From Spirosoma validum (lineage in GTDB: Bacteria; Bacteroidota; Bacteroidia; Cytophagales; Spirosomataceae): a DNA stretch of 64,000 bases. Shown piece by piece: positions 45,850 through 55,328 of the stretch. Under the pieces are notes generated by a model, which was given only the letters and a program-made list of their open reading frames with translations, did not search any database and had not been told where the DNA came from. Where the stretch lies: the NCBI RefSeq assembly GCF_014699035.1, contig NZ_JACXAA010000001.1, positions 496,001-560,000 of the forward strand, in the 5' to 3' direction. Positions within the stretch are counted from its first letter, which is position 1, and each line of letters opens with the position of its first letter. The position numbers and the translations under genes were made by a program.

Positions 45850-46773
45850 ATGGCCCAATCTCTCAGCGTCCGCCATCTGGTGGGTATAAAAGACTTGACC
45901 GAATCTGATATTCAACTTATTCTGGAAACGGCTGGTCAATTCAAGGAAGTCATTAACCGGCCTATTAAGAAAGTACCTTCGCTACGTGATGTAACGGTTG
46001 CCAACGTTTTTTTTGAGAATTCGACCCGCACGCGATTATCATTCGAACTGGCAGAAAAAAGACTATCGGCCGATGTAGTGAATTTTTCAGCGTCGGGCAG
46101 TTCTGTAAAAAAAGGCGAAACGCTGCTGGATACGGTCAACAACATTCTGGCCATGAAGGTCGATATGGTCGTCATGCGGCACAGCAGTCCCGGAGCCCCG
46201 CATTACCTCACCAAACACATCAAAGCTAACGTAGTGAACGCGGGCGATGGCACTCATGAACACCCAACGCAGGCGCTGCTCGATTCCTTTTCCATTCGCC
46301 AGAAACTCGGCGACGTAGCGGGCAAACGTGTTGCGATCATCGGTGACATTACGCACTCGCGGGTAGCGCTGTCTAATATTTTCTGTCTGCAAAAACAGGG
46401 GGCCGACGTAATGGTTTGCGGCCCTAAAACACTTATTCCAAAGCACATGGAATCGCTCGGCGTGAAGGTCGGGCACGACGTTCGGGCAGCGCTGGCCTGG
46501 TGCGACGTAGCGAACGTACTCCGGATTCAGTTAGAGCGTCAGCAGATTAAATATTTTCCTTCACTACGTGAATATTCGCTCTATTTCGGTATTTCAAAAC
46601 AAATGCTCGATGACCTCGACCGACCCATCGTACTGATGCATCCCGGTCCTATCAATCGCGGGGTTGAATTAACGTCCGACGCTGCCGATTCGGTGCATTC
46701 AATTATTCTGGATCAGGTCGAAAACGGCGTGGCGGTACGCATGGCTGTGTTATATCTACTAGCGCAGTTGTAG
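45850..46773 (+). CDS. pyrB: aspartate carbamoyltransferase catalytic subunit
   Basis: 307 residues. Carbamoyl-phosphate site FENSTRTRLSFE near residue 56, catalytic-loop region ASGSSVKKGETLLDT, the HPTQALLD segment and aspartate-binding HPGPINRGVE. Performs the first committed step of pyrimidine synthesis. No pyrR or pyrI gene adjoins it; the usual bacterial pyrR-pyrB arrangement is absent. The 3' end has a diverged partial copy 1.5 kb downstream. Confidence 0.96.
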   Translation: MAQSLSVRHLVGIKDLTESDIQLILETAGQFKEVINRPIKKVPSLRDVTVANVFFENSTRTRLSFELAEKRLSADVVNFSASGSSVKKGETLLDTVNNILAMKVDMVVMRHSSPGAPHYLTKHIKANVVNAGDGTHEHPTQALLDSFSIRQKLGDVAGKRVAIIGDITHSRVALSNIFCLQKQGADVMVCGPKTLIPKHMESLGVKVGHDVRAALAWCDVANVLRIQLERQQIKYFPSLREYSLYFGISKQMLDDLDRPIVLMHPGPINRGVELTSDAADSVHSIILDQVENGVAVRMAVLYLLAQL

Positions 46774-46852
46774 AAGGTAGCTATCTGTATAGAGTGGGAC
46801 GTTGAAAAGCATCCTTCCCAGCAATTCATCCATTCTGTCGGCGGCCAGCCCG

Positions 46853-48151
46853 TTATTTTAAACTACTAACCAGGCTCTGGGTCATGTCTTCAAAAAACCG
46901 GGCGGTATACGGGCCAAATCGATTAGTCTGGCTAATGGCGTAGGGACTATTTTCGGCATAATAATAGGTATCGGGAACAATTTGTCCGATGTCTCCCCCA
47001 TTGTAGCTGGTGATGACCAGCGTTCTTTGCCTGGCAATAGGCAAGTCAAGTAAATCATCCGCCAGTTCGGCAGATATACTCCCCGGACAACCCACAAAGA
47101 CGGTTTGGCCAATGCGTAGCGCTTTTAACTCGGCACGATAGTCGCCATAGAGAGCTTTGGCCAGCCATGGCTTCAGCCGCCAGTTTTGGCTAACACGAAC
47201 CTGAGGATCATTCTGGATAAGCGGAGTCGTTTGCGCAATTAATGTGCTGTCTGTATGAAGCTCCTGACGACTCAGTATAGTGGCGATCTGGGTAGCTAGT
47301 GCCTGTGGGGTCTCGCTACGTATCTGATTCGACGGATTTGTTTCCTGTATGGCCCCAACCATTCCCAGCGTAAAACAATGGGTTTGCTTGTCAAGCTGTT
47401 GCATTGACAGACTAAAAAAATCACCCTTGGCAGCAGAATCAGTGGCCTTACCTATCGGAATCGGGCGAGCATAACTGGAGTAAATCAGGGCCGATTCGCC
47501 CGTTAGTTTGCGAAGCTGTAGCAGATGAAGGGCTTCAGCCCCAGCTCTATTGTCAGGAGCAGAAAGCTCTTTTTGGCCATTCAGATCAACCTGGGTATGG
47601 CCAATTTGAACCGTACCCATGTTTTTTTGCGCCAAGTCCACTGCTTTCAGGATAGCCTCGGTTACTTGATTGACCCGTTGTTCATCATAGGGACCAAATT
47701 GTCGTTTACCCATATAGTCCCTGGACCACCCACCCAGACCAGGCTGCGAATAAGTAGCTCCCAGGTACACATTTTTCCAGGCTAAGCCGAGCTTTGGTAG
47801 CCTTTTTTCCAGTAACTGAGCGACTGAGGGTGGCATCATCAATAAATCGACAGTAATCATAGCTGCCCGTGTCGTGCCATTATCGAGGACTAGCGCCCGC
47901 GTCTGGATGGATTCTCGTTCCTTCGCACCAGGCGAGGAAGCAGCTATTGGAGTGATGGTTACGTTTGCCCAGCCAGCCTGAATGGGGTACTTGGGATGAG
48001 GATCGCTGACAATCCAGGCGAACCGCTGCCGGGTAAAGCGATGATACAGTGAGTTCTCGTAACTACCCTTGTTAACAACGGTAAAACTCAGCCCCAGGAC
48101 GTTAATGATTATCAGGGCTACGACAAAGATTACGGTTCTATAGCGACGCAT
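46853..48151 (-). CDS. neutral ceramidase-like protein, metal ligands lost
   Basis: 432 residues with an N-terminal membrane anchor or uncleaved signal (RTVIFVVALIIINVLGLSF). The fold pattern follows the N-domain of neutral/alkaline ceramidases: AGWANVTITP, RAALVLDNGTTRAAMITVDLL, then the place of the zinc motif. There the usual T-H-T-H-S-x-P is replaced by ATYSQPG (132-138), and the second histidine, usually in a H-P motif, is Arg229 (SYARPIP). The protein is therefore unlikely to be an active zinc amidase. Envelope location is likely. It is transcribed toward pyrB and lies between pyrB and a pyrB remnant. Confidence 0.75.
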   Translation of the reverse strand: MRRYRTVIFVVALIIINVLGLSFTVVNKGSYENSLYHRFTRQRFAWIVSDPHPKYPIQAGWANVTITPIAASSPGAKERESIQTRALVLDNGTTRAAMITVDLLMMPPSVAQLLEKRLPKLGLAWKNVYLGATYSQPGLGGWSRDYMGKRQFGPYDEQRVNQVTEAILKAVDLAQKNMGTVQIGHTQVDLNGQKELSAPDNRAGAEALHLLQLRKLTGESALIYSSYARPIPIGKATDSAAKGDFFSLSMQQLDKQTHCFTLGMVGAIQETNPSNQIRSETPQALATQIATILSRQELHTDSTLIAQTTPLIQNDPQVRVSQNWRLKPWLAKALYGDYRAELKALRIGQTVFVGCPGSISAELADDLLDLPIARQRTLVITSYNGGDIGQIVPDTYYYAENSPYAISQTNRFGPYTARFFEDMTQSLVSSLK

Positions 48152-48321
48152 GTTGTCTCCGATTTTCTACTAAATACCTTGACTCGATTAGTAGACGTAT
48201 TGACTAACCTGTCAGAATAAAACTTTTTTGTTTCTAACAGTGCCTTAGTTCTACCATCCTTATTACCCAGCGACTACCGAAACAAACGGTAAGTGTGCCA
48301 CTTCGCGCATACTTAGTCACG

Positions 48322-48414
48322 CTAGATCAGGTCAAAAATGATGTATTGATACGTTTGGGCGTGTTGTATCTGCTGACGCAGTTGCAAAAAAGCGATCTAC
48401 TACAATTTTGTTAA
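48322..48414 (+). pseudogene. remnant of a second pyrB 3' end
   Basis: In-frame codons read LDQVKNDVLIRLGVLYLLTQ followed by LQKSDLLQFC and a stop. The C-terminus of the intact PyrB in this window is LDQVENGVAVRMAVLYLLAQ L. Over 63 bases the two copies agree at about 46, with many differences at third positions, so it diverged as coding sequence. Upstream of 48322 the similarity stops. The stop codon of the intact gene is replaced by sense codons. Confidence 0.7.
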
Positions 48415-48498
48415 AAAATGTGAATTCTTCGCTCACAACAACACCTTCCTGAAATTGTTATAAACCAAAAGAATACTGACGGCGTTGTAAGTTAAGGG

Positions 48499-48517
48499 TT
48501 TTAATGCCTTTTTAATG
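48499..48517. promoter_or_regulatory. two TTTTAATG repeats 11 bases apart
   Basis: TTTTAATG at 48499 and 48510, followed by a near-consensus -7 word AATATTTG at 48520-48527, just before the start at 48536. The same word occurs in both efflux operators. Confidence 0.45.
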
Positions 48518-48535
48518 TTAATATTTGCTTAATCT

Positions 48536-49540
48536 ATGGCGGTTAATACGCACCTACAGCCACCTCCGTCGCCCTTACAGCGGCTGCTACGGCTACTGGG
48601 AACCGAACGAAAAGATATTGTTTATATTCTGTTGTTCGCCATCATCACGGGGATAATTGGTCTTACCCTGCCTCTCGGCATTCAGGCCGTTTTTAATCTG
48701 GTTTCAAGCGGTATGCTTTTCAGTTCGGTCTACGTAATGATCGGGCTGGTTATCGTTGGTGTTCTGGCTGGTGGCCTGCTCACCATTGTTCAGTTTACGC
48801 TGGTTGAAATCATTCAGCAACGCCTTTTTGTCAAGGCTGCTTTTGAGTTCACGTACCGATTGCCCCGTATTAAACCGGAAGCTATGGAAGAATATTACCC
48901 ACCCGAACTAATGAATCGGTTCTTTGACGTAGTAACGCTGCAAAAAGGGATGACGAAGGTCCTGATTGATCTGCCGGCAGCTGCCGTACAGATTTTGTTT
49001 GGCATTATTCTACTCTCGTTTTACCACCCGGTTTTTCTCGGATTTGGTTTTATTGTACTGCTGGTCATATATAGTGTTATCCGGCTGTTTGGCCCGGAAG
49101 GAACGCGCACCAGTATTAAAGAATCGAGTGACAAATACAAAGTAGTCGGCTGGCTCGAAAAGTATTCGAGAGACTTATCAGAAAAGCGCTCAACTGAAGG
49201 CACAGAGAATCCAATCGACCAGATTGATCGTCGGCTAGCCAATTACGTAAGCCATCGGAACGACCATTTTACAGTCCTGAAACGCTTCTATTACAGCTCT
49301 GTTGCGTTTAGAACGCTGGTGACGGGTGGCCTGCTGATTCTGGGTACGTCGCTGGTCGTTAGTCGGCAAATGTCGCTGGGGCAGTTCGTCGCTTCGGAAC
49401 TGGTCATTGTCCTCATCACAGGAGCCGTTGACAAGCTAGTGTCCAGCGTGGATACGATATTCGACATGCTGGCCGGTGTCGAAAAGATTGGGGCCGTAAC
49501 CGATTTACCAATAGAAACTGATACGACAACACATGCTTAA
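48536..49540 (+). CDS. ABC exporter transmembrane domain without ATPase
   Basis: 334 residues. Six hydrophobic helices in the spacing of a type I ABC exporter membrane domain (first IVYILLFAIITGIIGLTLP, last pair in VAFRTLVTGGLLILGTSLVV and LVIVLITGAVDKL). The end, DTIFDMLAGVEKIGAVTD, is exactly the linker that normally leads into the nucleotide-binding domain, yet the frame stops there and the HlyD gene begins eight bases earlier. No Walker motif occurs in the protein or nearby. It resembles the HlyB/RaxB family truncated to the membrane part. It may use an ATPase encoded elsewhere. Confidence 0.8.
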   Translation: MAVNTHLQPPPSPLQRLLRLLGTERKDIVYILLFAIITGIIGLTLPLGIQAVFNLVSSGMLFSSVYVMIGLVIVGVLAGGLLTIVQFTLVEIIQQRLFVKAAFEFTYRLPRIKPEAMEEYYPPELMNRFFDVVTLQKGMTKVLIDLPAAAVQILFGIILLSFYHPVFLGFGFIVLLVIYSVIRLFGPEGTRTSIKESSDKYKVVGWLEKYSRDLSEKRSTEGTENPIDQIDRRLANYVSHRNDHFTVLKRFYYSSVAFRTLVTGGLLILGTSLVVSRQMSLGQFVASELVIVLITGAVDKLVSSVDTIFDMLAGVEKIGAVTDLPIETDTTTHA

Positions 49541-50885
49541 TTTATCAAATCAGGAGATTGATGAGGAGGTGTTTGCCGAATATCCGCTCAAAACCTTACA
49601 GGAACTACCACATCCCCGCAGTAGTCGGCGGCTTGGCCGGTGGATGCTTTTTTTCCTCTTTCTAACTTTGGTTATCCTGTTTCTGCCCTGGCGCCAGAAT
49701 ATCAGCGGCTTAGGCAGCGTAACGGCACTGACACCACAGGATCGGCCTCAGACGCTCCAGAACGCCATTGCTGGTCGAATTGAGCGCTGGTCGGTTCGGG
49801 AAGGCCAGTTTGTCAAAAAGGGTGACACGTTGCTGGTCATTTCTGAAATTAAAGACGAATATTTCGACCCCAACCTGCCTCAGCGACTTAATGAACAACT
49901 GGACGCCAAGCAGGGAACCCGACTGGCCACAGACGCTAAGATTCAGGCACTTGATAGCCAGATGCAGGCATTGGGCGCGGGTGTAAAAGTAGATTTGGCT
50001 GAAGCCAGAAACCGGGTTCGCCAGGAGCAGTTGAGGGTACGTATCGACAGTGCCGATCTAGTGGCCATCCGACGCAATTACCAGATCGCCGTTGATCGGC
50101 TTGAACGGTACGAAAAAGGCTATCGGGATGGTTTATTCTCACTAACCGACCTTGAATCCCGGCGGCTTACTATCCAGCAGGATTATGCAAAAGTCGTTGT
50201 GCAGGAAAATAAGCTGAGCGTAACGCGGCAAGGACTGGCCAACGCCCGGCTCGATCTAGAACTCATTCAGGCGAAATACGAACAGGACATAGCTAAAACG
50301 ATGTCCGACCGGAGTTCAGCCTTGTCCAGTAAGGCGAGTGCGAACAATGAAATTGCCGTTATGCGCAACAAAATCAGCAACGTAAATGTCCGGCGCGGTA
50401 TGTATGTTGTGCGGGCTCCGCAGAGTGGCTTTGTCGTCCGGTCGCTGAAAGCAGGCATCGGCGAAACCATAAAAGAAGGCGAAGCCATAGCCACATTACA
50501 ACCCTCCAATCCGACCGTCGCCGTGGAATTGTACGTACGTGCTATGGATGTACCGCTGATTCAACGCGGACGTCGGGTACGTATCCAGTTCGATGGCTGG
50601 CCAGCGATTCAGTTTTCGGGCTGGCCTGCCGTGGCGGTCGGTACGTTCGGGGGAAAAGTGGCGGTTATCGATGCTGTAAGCAGTACGAATGGCCAGTATC
50701 GGATATTGGTCACGCCCGATGCCATGCCCGGTGATCAGCCCTGGCCCAAGCTGCTACGTGTGGGTTCGGGTGTGGTTGGTTGGGTGATGCTCGACGATGT
50801 ACCCATCTGGTACGAACTATGGCGCCAGCTCAACGGCTTCCCGCCAAGTTTAAAACAGGAACCTGAGAAACCGGAAAAGATATGA
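49533..50885 (+). CDS. HlyD-family secretion adaptor
   Basis: 450 residues with one N-terminal transmembrane helix (WMLFFLFLTLVILFLPW), then the first half-lipoyl segment GRIERWSVREGQFVKKGDTLL, a long coiled-coil hairpin (about 110-280), and the second half VVRAPQSGFVVRSLKAGIGE followed by a barrel. This is the type I secretion membrane-fusion layout. It overlaps the membrane-domain gene by eight bases and the TolC-like gene by four, so the three are translationally coupled. Confidence 0.9.
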   Translation: MLNLSNQEIDEEVFAEYPLKTLQELPHPRSSRRLGRWMLFFLFLTLVILFLPWRQNISGLGSVTALTPQDRPQTLQNAIAGRIERWSVREGQFVKKGDTLLVISEIKDEYFDPNLPQRLNEQLDAKQGTRLATDAKIQALDSQMQALGAGVKVDLAEARNRVRQEQLRVRIDSADLVAIRRNYQIAVDRLERYEKGYRDGLFSLTDLESRRLTIQQDYAKVVVQENKLSVTRQGLANARLDLELIQAKYEQDIAKTMSDRSSALSSKASANNEIAVMRNKISNVNVRRGMYVVRAPQSGFVVRSLKAGIGETIKEGEAIATLQPSNPTVAVELYVRAMDVPLIQRGRRVRIQFDGWPAIQFSGWPAVAVGTFGGKVAVIDAVSSTNGQYRILVTPDAMPGDQPWPKLLRVGSGVVGWVMLDDVPIWYELWRQLNGFPPSLKQEPEKPEKI

Positions 50886-52480
50886 GGTCATTCGTTTTTC
50901 TTTTCTGGTTAGGCAGTACGTTGTTTTGGGCAGAATCCGCTTTGGGACAAACGCGTCCGACTGTACCGGCTATTGCCCCTATTCCCCGCCAGCCAACGGT
51001 TCCGGTATCCTCAGACGTTTTATCGCGAACAGCCATCGCTACGTCGGAAACCTCAATCGGTTCAGTGGCCCCGTCACTGGCTCCCCCGGCAGGGGTAGCT
51101 TTACCAGACTCGGGCATTGTATTCACTGCCGAGGAATTTTATCAGGCCGTTTTACAGCACAATCCGATCGTAAAGCAAGCTGCTTTGCTGAGTCAGGAAG
51201 CGCAAGCGCAGGTCCAGCAGGCACGTGGCGCGTTTGATCCCCGGCTGTTTTCGACGTACAACCGTAAAAACTTTGGCAATACGCTCTATTACGACAAATG
51301 GCAGTCGGGTTTGGCAGTGCCTATTTTGCCGGGTGGCCTCGACGTAAAAATGACGTATGACCGGAACACGGGTAAATACCTGAATCCCGAAAACAACGTA
51401 CCACCTACGGGCCTGATTGCGCTGGGCCTAAGCGTACCCGTTACGCAGGGGCTTCTCATTGATGCACGCCGAAACACCCTGCGGCAGGCTCAACTAGCTA
51501 TTAATCTGGCCGATGCTGACCGGGTTTCCCTGATCAACAAAACGCTGCTTGATGCCGCCAAAGCGTATTGGGACTGGTACCTAGCCTATCAGCAATTTCG
51601 ATGGATTGAGCAGGGCTATCAGCTGGCGCAAACGCGTTTTGTGGCTGTCCGGCAGCGGGCACTGATTGGCGACGCGGCTCCCATCGATACCACCGAAGCG
51701 CTGATAACGGTTCAGGACAGACTGGTTCAGTTTCAACAAATGGCTGTCGATTTGCAAAATGCCCGGCTCGGTCTGACTACATTCTTATGGAGCAGTCAGG
51801 AAGGCGCTGTTCCTCAGCCCGTCGATCTGCCGCTTACAGTTATTCCGCAGGCCGCTCCCCCTGACCAGACCAGTCAGGTGCAGCTTCAGGAACTGCTTAG
51901 CCGAGCCGCTCAGCAACATCCAGATCTGCTTAAATTAGTCAACAAACAGCAGCAGTTGACCATCGAAGAACGCTACCGACGAGCGTTATTGCTGCCTAAG
52001 GTGAGTGTTGAAGCCAGTTTATTGAGCAGAGGTCCACTGTCAGATGCAAACTATGACGGATCAAGTTCCTATGGTTTTCAGTCCAATAACCACAAGATCG
52101 GCGTCGATTTAGCGTTTCCGCTGTTTCTTCGCGCCGAACGAGGGAAACTTCGCCAGATACAGCTTCAAAACCAACAGACAGGTCTGGAACGGCAACAGAC
52201 TGGGCGCGACATTGTTAACGAAGTTCAGCGATCCTGGAATGAGCTGGTAGCCCTTGAAAAACAGATTATTACACAACAGCAGACTACAGCCAACCAGCAG
52301 ACCCTTGTCCAGGCTGAAGTGAGTAAGTTCCAATTGGGTGAGAGTTCGTTGTTTCTAGTCAATAGCCGGGAAACCAAACTCATTGACTTGCTGATAAAAC
52401 TGGAAGAATTACGCACCAAGCACCAGAAAGCCTTGGCGAATCTGTGGTACGCTGCCGGTTCTAATGTGGGTAGTCGGTAA
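50882..52480 (+). CDS. TolC-family outer-membrane channel
   Basis: 532 residues with a signal peptide (cleavage near ALGQ|TR) and a Pro/Thr/Ser-rich linker to about residue 75. Two outer-membrane-factor repeats follow (FYQAVLQHNPIVKQAALLSQ; LLSRAAQQHPDLLKLVNKQQ), each with the long helical pairs of TolC. Third component of the exporter. The start overlaps the adaptor stop (ATGA). Not a lipoprotein, unlike the channel of the RND operon. Confidence 0.92.
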   Translation: MRSFVFLFWLGSTLFWAESALGQTRPTVPAIAPIPRQPTVPVSSDVLSRTAIATSETSIGSVAPSLAPPAGVALPDSGIVFTAEEFYQAVLQHNPIVKQAALLSQEAQAQVQQARGAFDPRLFSTYNRKNFGNTLYYDKWQSGLAVPILPGGLDVKMTYDRNTGKYLNPENNVPPTGLIALGLSVPVTQGLLIDARRNTLRQAQLAINLADADRVSLINKTLLDAAKAYWDWYLAYQQFRWIEQGYQLAQTRFVAVRQRALIGDAAPIDTTEALITVQDRLVQFQQMAVDLQNARLGLTTFLWSSQEGAVPQPVDLPLTVIPQAAPPDQTSQVQLQELLSRAAQQHPDLLKLVNKQQQLTIEERYRRALLLPKVSVEASLLSRGPLSDANYDGSSSYGFQSNNHKIGVDLAFPLFLRAERGKLRQIQLQNQQTGLERQQTGRDIVNEVQRSWNELVALEKQIITQQQTTANQQTLVQAEVSKFQLGESSLFLVNSRETKLIDLLIKLEELRTKHQKALANLWYAAGSNVGSR

Positions 52481-52526
52481 GACGGAGGTAGTACGTCTTC
52501 CGGCACTCATATAAGGCTTTTTTCGT

Positions 52527-52534
52527 TATTTTTG
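52527..52534 (+). promoter_or_regulatory. -7 promoter element for Uma2 gene
   Basis: TATTTTTG, 20 bases before the ATG at 52554. Confidence 0.6.
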
Positions 52535-52553
52535 GCAAAACAGCTTACAGCCA

Positions 52554-53132
52554 ATGGAACTACAATTGCGTACGCTACATCCGCCCCGTGACCAGAAGTT
52601 CGACGATGATTTTTTCTTTACCCTATGTCAGGCAAACGAAACAACTCGGCTGGAGCGGGATTCTAACGGAAATATTATTTTTATACCCCCCACTGGAAGT
52701 GAAACTGGACGATACAACGCCGATTTGTCTGGCAAAATCTGGAGTTGGAACCGTCGTAAAAAACTTGGCTATCTATTCGATTCATCCACTGGTTTTAAAC
52801 TTCCAAACTCAGCCGTACGTTCGCCAGACGTAGCGTGGGTGAACCGCAAACGATGGGACGCGATTTCCAACGCTGAACGTCAGGGCTTCGCCCCACTATG
52901 CCCAGATTTTGTCATTGAAATCCGCTCGAAGAGTGATGAGTTGAAAGAACTGAAAGAAAAGATGGAAGAATATCGCGATAACGGCTGTCGGTTAGGCTGG
53001 CTTATTGATCGGGCGGGTAAACAGGTATTCATTTATCGGGAAGATGGATCAATAGAAATCAAGCACGGCTCAGACGTTACGTTATCTGGAGAAGATATAC
53101 TTCCTGAATTAAGTTTACAGATAACTGTCTAG
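52554..53132 (+). CDS. Uma2 family (DUF820) PD-(D/E)XK nuclease-like protein
   Basis: 192 residues. Family features in order: [20 protein letters not shown] near the start, SPDVAWV, and [12 protein letters not shown], where Asp, Glu and Lys positions give the PD-(D/E)XK arrangement, followed by W-L-I-D. Uma2 proteins are abundant in Cyanobacteria and Bacteroidota and usually regarded as putative restriction-type nucleases without a demonstrated role. Single gene with its own promoter and terminator. Confidence 0.88.
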   Translation: MELQLRTLHPPRDQKFDDDFFFTLCQANETTRLERDSNGNIIFIPPTGSETGRYNADLSGKIWSWNRRKKLGYLFDSSTGFKLPNSAVRSPDVAWVNRKRWDAISNAERQGFAPLCPDFVIEIRSKSDELKELKEKMEEYRDNGCRLGWLIDRAGKQVFIYREDGSIEIKHGSDVTLSGEDILPELSLQITV

Positions 53133-53145
53133 ATATTCTATTCTA

Positions 53146-53189
53146 AAACAAAGCAGCGTGGCCCCAAAAAGCTGCGCTGCTTTGTTTTA
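53146..53189 (+). terminator. hairpin terminator
   Basis: aaaacaaagcagcg pairs perfectly with cgctgctttgtttt around a 16-base loop. Confidence 0.75.
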
Positions 53190-53238
53190 TGGCCATAAAT
53201 GCGCTACTTCACTACTTCTCATCTCTGCTAAAGACGTA

Positions 53239-55131
53239 ATGAAACACCGCTCCTCTTTTGCAAGACTGGCCTTTGCTATCGTCTTGTGCCTTACACAGCA
53301 TGCCCATGCGCAGGAAGACATTCTTAAAAAGCTACAGGAAATTGCGATCATCGAGCAGAAAGTTATGATGCCCATGCGCGATGGTGTTCGGCTGGCAACC
53401 GATATCTATCGCCCAAAAACGGATAAACCGGTACCCATTATTTTCTCCAAAACACCCTACAACTTCAATAGCTGGGGCGATGGTGAGCAAAAGCAAAACT
53501 CATATCAGGCTGCTCTGGATGCAGTGAAACGGGGCTATGCGTATGTTGTCCAGAATGAGCGCGGCAAGTTCTTCTCAGAAGGGGACTGGGACATTCTCGG
53601 CCCACCGACTACCGATGGCTACGATGCTTTTTCGTGGATGACCAAACAGCCGTGGTCGAATGGTAAAATCGGTACGCTGGGCTGCTCGTCTACCGCTGAG
53701 TGGCAAATGGCCGTAGCCGCGTTGGATCATCCGGCTCACGCGGCTATGGTGCCGATGGGTTTCGGCGCAGGGGTTGGTCGCGTTGGTCCATTCATGGAAC
53801 AGGGCAACTGGTATCGGGGTGGTGCGCAACAAATGCTCTTTACCGCCTGGTTGTATGGCACTCAGGTCGATGCGTTTGCCCGTCCACTTTTCCAGAAAAC
53901 GGCAAGCAGCGAAGATCTGACTCGTGTATCGCGTTTTTACGACTTAGCGCCCGAAATGCCGAAAGTCGATTGGGCGCAGGGATTGCGCTACCTGCCCGTT
54001 CAGGACATCATCAAAAATGCCAACGGGCAGAAAGGAATTTACGAGAAAATGATCGTTCGTAAGCCGAATGATCCGGAGTGGTACAAAGGTGGGCTTTATC
54101 ATGACAATATGCCCTTTGGCGTTCCCAGTTATTGGTTTGCTTCCTGGTACGACGTATCGACCGGACCCAACCTCGCCTTGTTCAACCACGTTCGTAAAAA
54201 TGGCGTCGATGCTCAAGTCCGTGACAACCAGTTTCTGGTCATTGCGCCCACGCTGCACTGCGCCTACAAACGTGCTACCGAAAACACCATCGTTGGTGAA
54301 CGTAGCGTTGGCGATGCTCGTCTGGACTACGACGCGATGATTTACGGCTGGTTTGATGTCTGGCTCAAGGGCGAAAGCAGCGACGTAATAAAAAACATGC
54401 CCCATGTTAAATATTACACGATGGGTTCCAACAAATGGCAAACGTCGGACACCTGGCCACCTGCTACGTCTGAAATGACGACGTATTACCTGTCCAGTGC
54501 CGGACGGGCGAACAGTCTGTATGGCGACGGAAAACTAACCACAAAACCACTGGGTAAAGATGAAAAACCCGATGCGTTTGCTTACGATCCTGCGTTTCCG
54601 GTGCCGTCGTATGGAGGCAATGTCTGCTGTACGGGAACGGCGGTACAGGGCGGGGCCTTTGACCAGCACCAGATGGAAACCCGGCAGGATATTCTGGTCT
54701 ACACCACCGAACCGTTTGCCAACGGCGTTGAACTAACCGGTTCGATTGAAACAACACTCTACGTATCGTCGGATGCGAAAGACACGGATTTTACCGTCAA
54801 GTTAATTGATGTGTATCCCGATGGGAAAGCGTATAATCTGGACGAAACCATTCTCCGTGCCCGCTACCGTGACGGCTTCGCCAAAGAAGTCTGGATGGAC
54901 AAAGGAAAGGTGTATAAACTCACCCTAAGCCCAATGGCTACGAGTAATTTTTTCGCACCGGGGCATAGCATTCGGGTGGAGATATCGAGCAGTAATTTTC
55001 CTCGTTTTGACCGAAATATGAACACGGGCGGCAACAATTACAGTGAATCGAAAGGCGTAATTGCTCACAATCAGGTATTTCATTCGGCGCAATATCCATC
55101 GATGGTCCGGTTGCCGATTGTGAAGAAATAG
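53239..55131 (+). CDS. CocE/NonD family alpha/beta hydrolase
   Basis: Start at ATG 53239 gives a signal peptide cut at AHAQ|ED; the frame from 53158 begins inside a terminator. The N-terminal X-Pro dipeptidyl-peptidase S15-type hydrolase domain has [18 protein letters not shown], nucleophile region [12 protein letters not shown], and His in PTLHCAYKR. The C-terminal jelly-roll domain (about 440-630) is typical of CocE/S15 enzymes ([35 protein letters not shown]). Periplasmic or secreted acylase or peptidase; substrate not determinable. Confidence 0.92.
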   Translation: MKHRSSFARLAFAIVLCLTQHAHAQEDILKKLQEIAIIEQKVMMPMRDGVRLATDIYRPKTDKPVPIIFSKTPYNFNSWGDGEQKQNSYQAALDAVKRGYAYVVQNERGKFFSEGDWDILGPPTTDGYDAFSWMTKQPWSNGKIGTLGCSSTAEWQMAVAALDHPAHAAMVPMGFGAGVGRVGPFMEQGNWYRGGAQQMLFTAWLYGTQVDAFARPLFQKTASSEDLTRVSRFYDLAPEMPKVDWAQGLRYLPVQDIIKNANGQKGIYEKMIVRKPNDPEWYKGGLYHDNMPFGVPSYWFASWYDVSTGPNLALFNHVRKNGVDAQVRDNQFLVIAPTLHCAYKRATENTIVGERSVGDARLDYDAMIYGWFDVWLKGESSDVIKNMPHVKYYTMGSNKWQTSDTWPPATSEMTTYYLSSAGRANSLYGDGKLTTKPLGKDEKPDAFAYDPAFPVPSYGGNVCCTGTAVQGGAFDQHQMETRQDILVYTTEPFANGVELTGSIETTLYVSSDAKDTDFTVKLIDVYPDGKAYNLDETILRARYRDGFAKEVWMDKGKVYKLTLSPMATSNFFAPGHSIRVEISSSNFPRFDRNMNTGGNNYSESKGVIAHNQVFHSAQYPSMVRLPIVKK

Positions 55132-55201
55132 AACGCAGATCGTTATGATCTATATGATCAATAATCCTAATGAATCATAAACATCATAACGATCTGCGTT
55201 C
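55131..55201. repeat. perfect 19-bp inverted repeat
   Basis: Arms gaacgcagatcgttatgat (55131-55149) and its exact complement (55183-55201), loop of 33 bases. It begins at the last base of the hydrolase stop codon and belongs with the other long intergenic hairpins. Confidence 0.8.
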
Positions 55202-55328
55202 TATCATTCACTAGCCAGCAAAGCGAACAAATCCGTAAAACGTACTGTTCTTTCGACGTACCCATGAACCGTTCGGAATCTATTTTTAATACGTAGTGAC
55301 CAGCGACTGACTACTAACGACTTTACTG

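Noticed and set aside
53944..54441. 165-codon frame opposite the CocE-type hydrolase
   Set aside because: Shadow; the forward frame holds the hydrolase domain.
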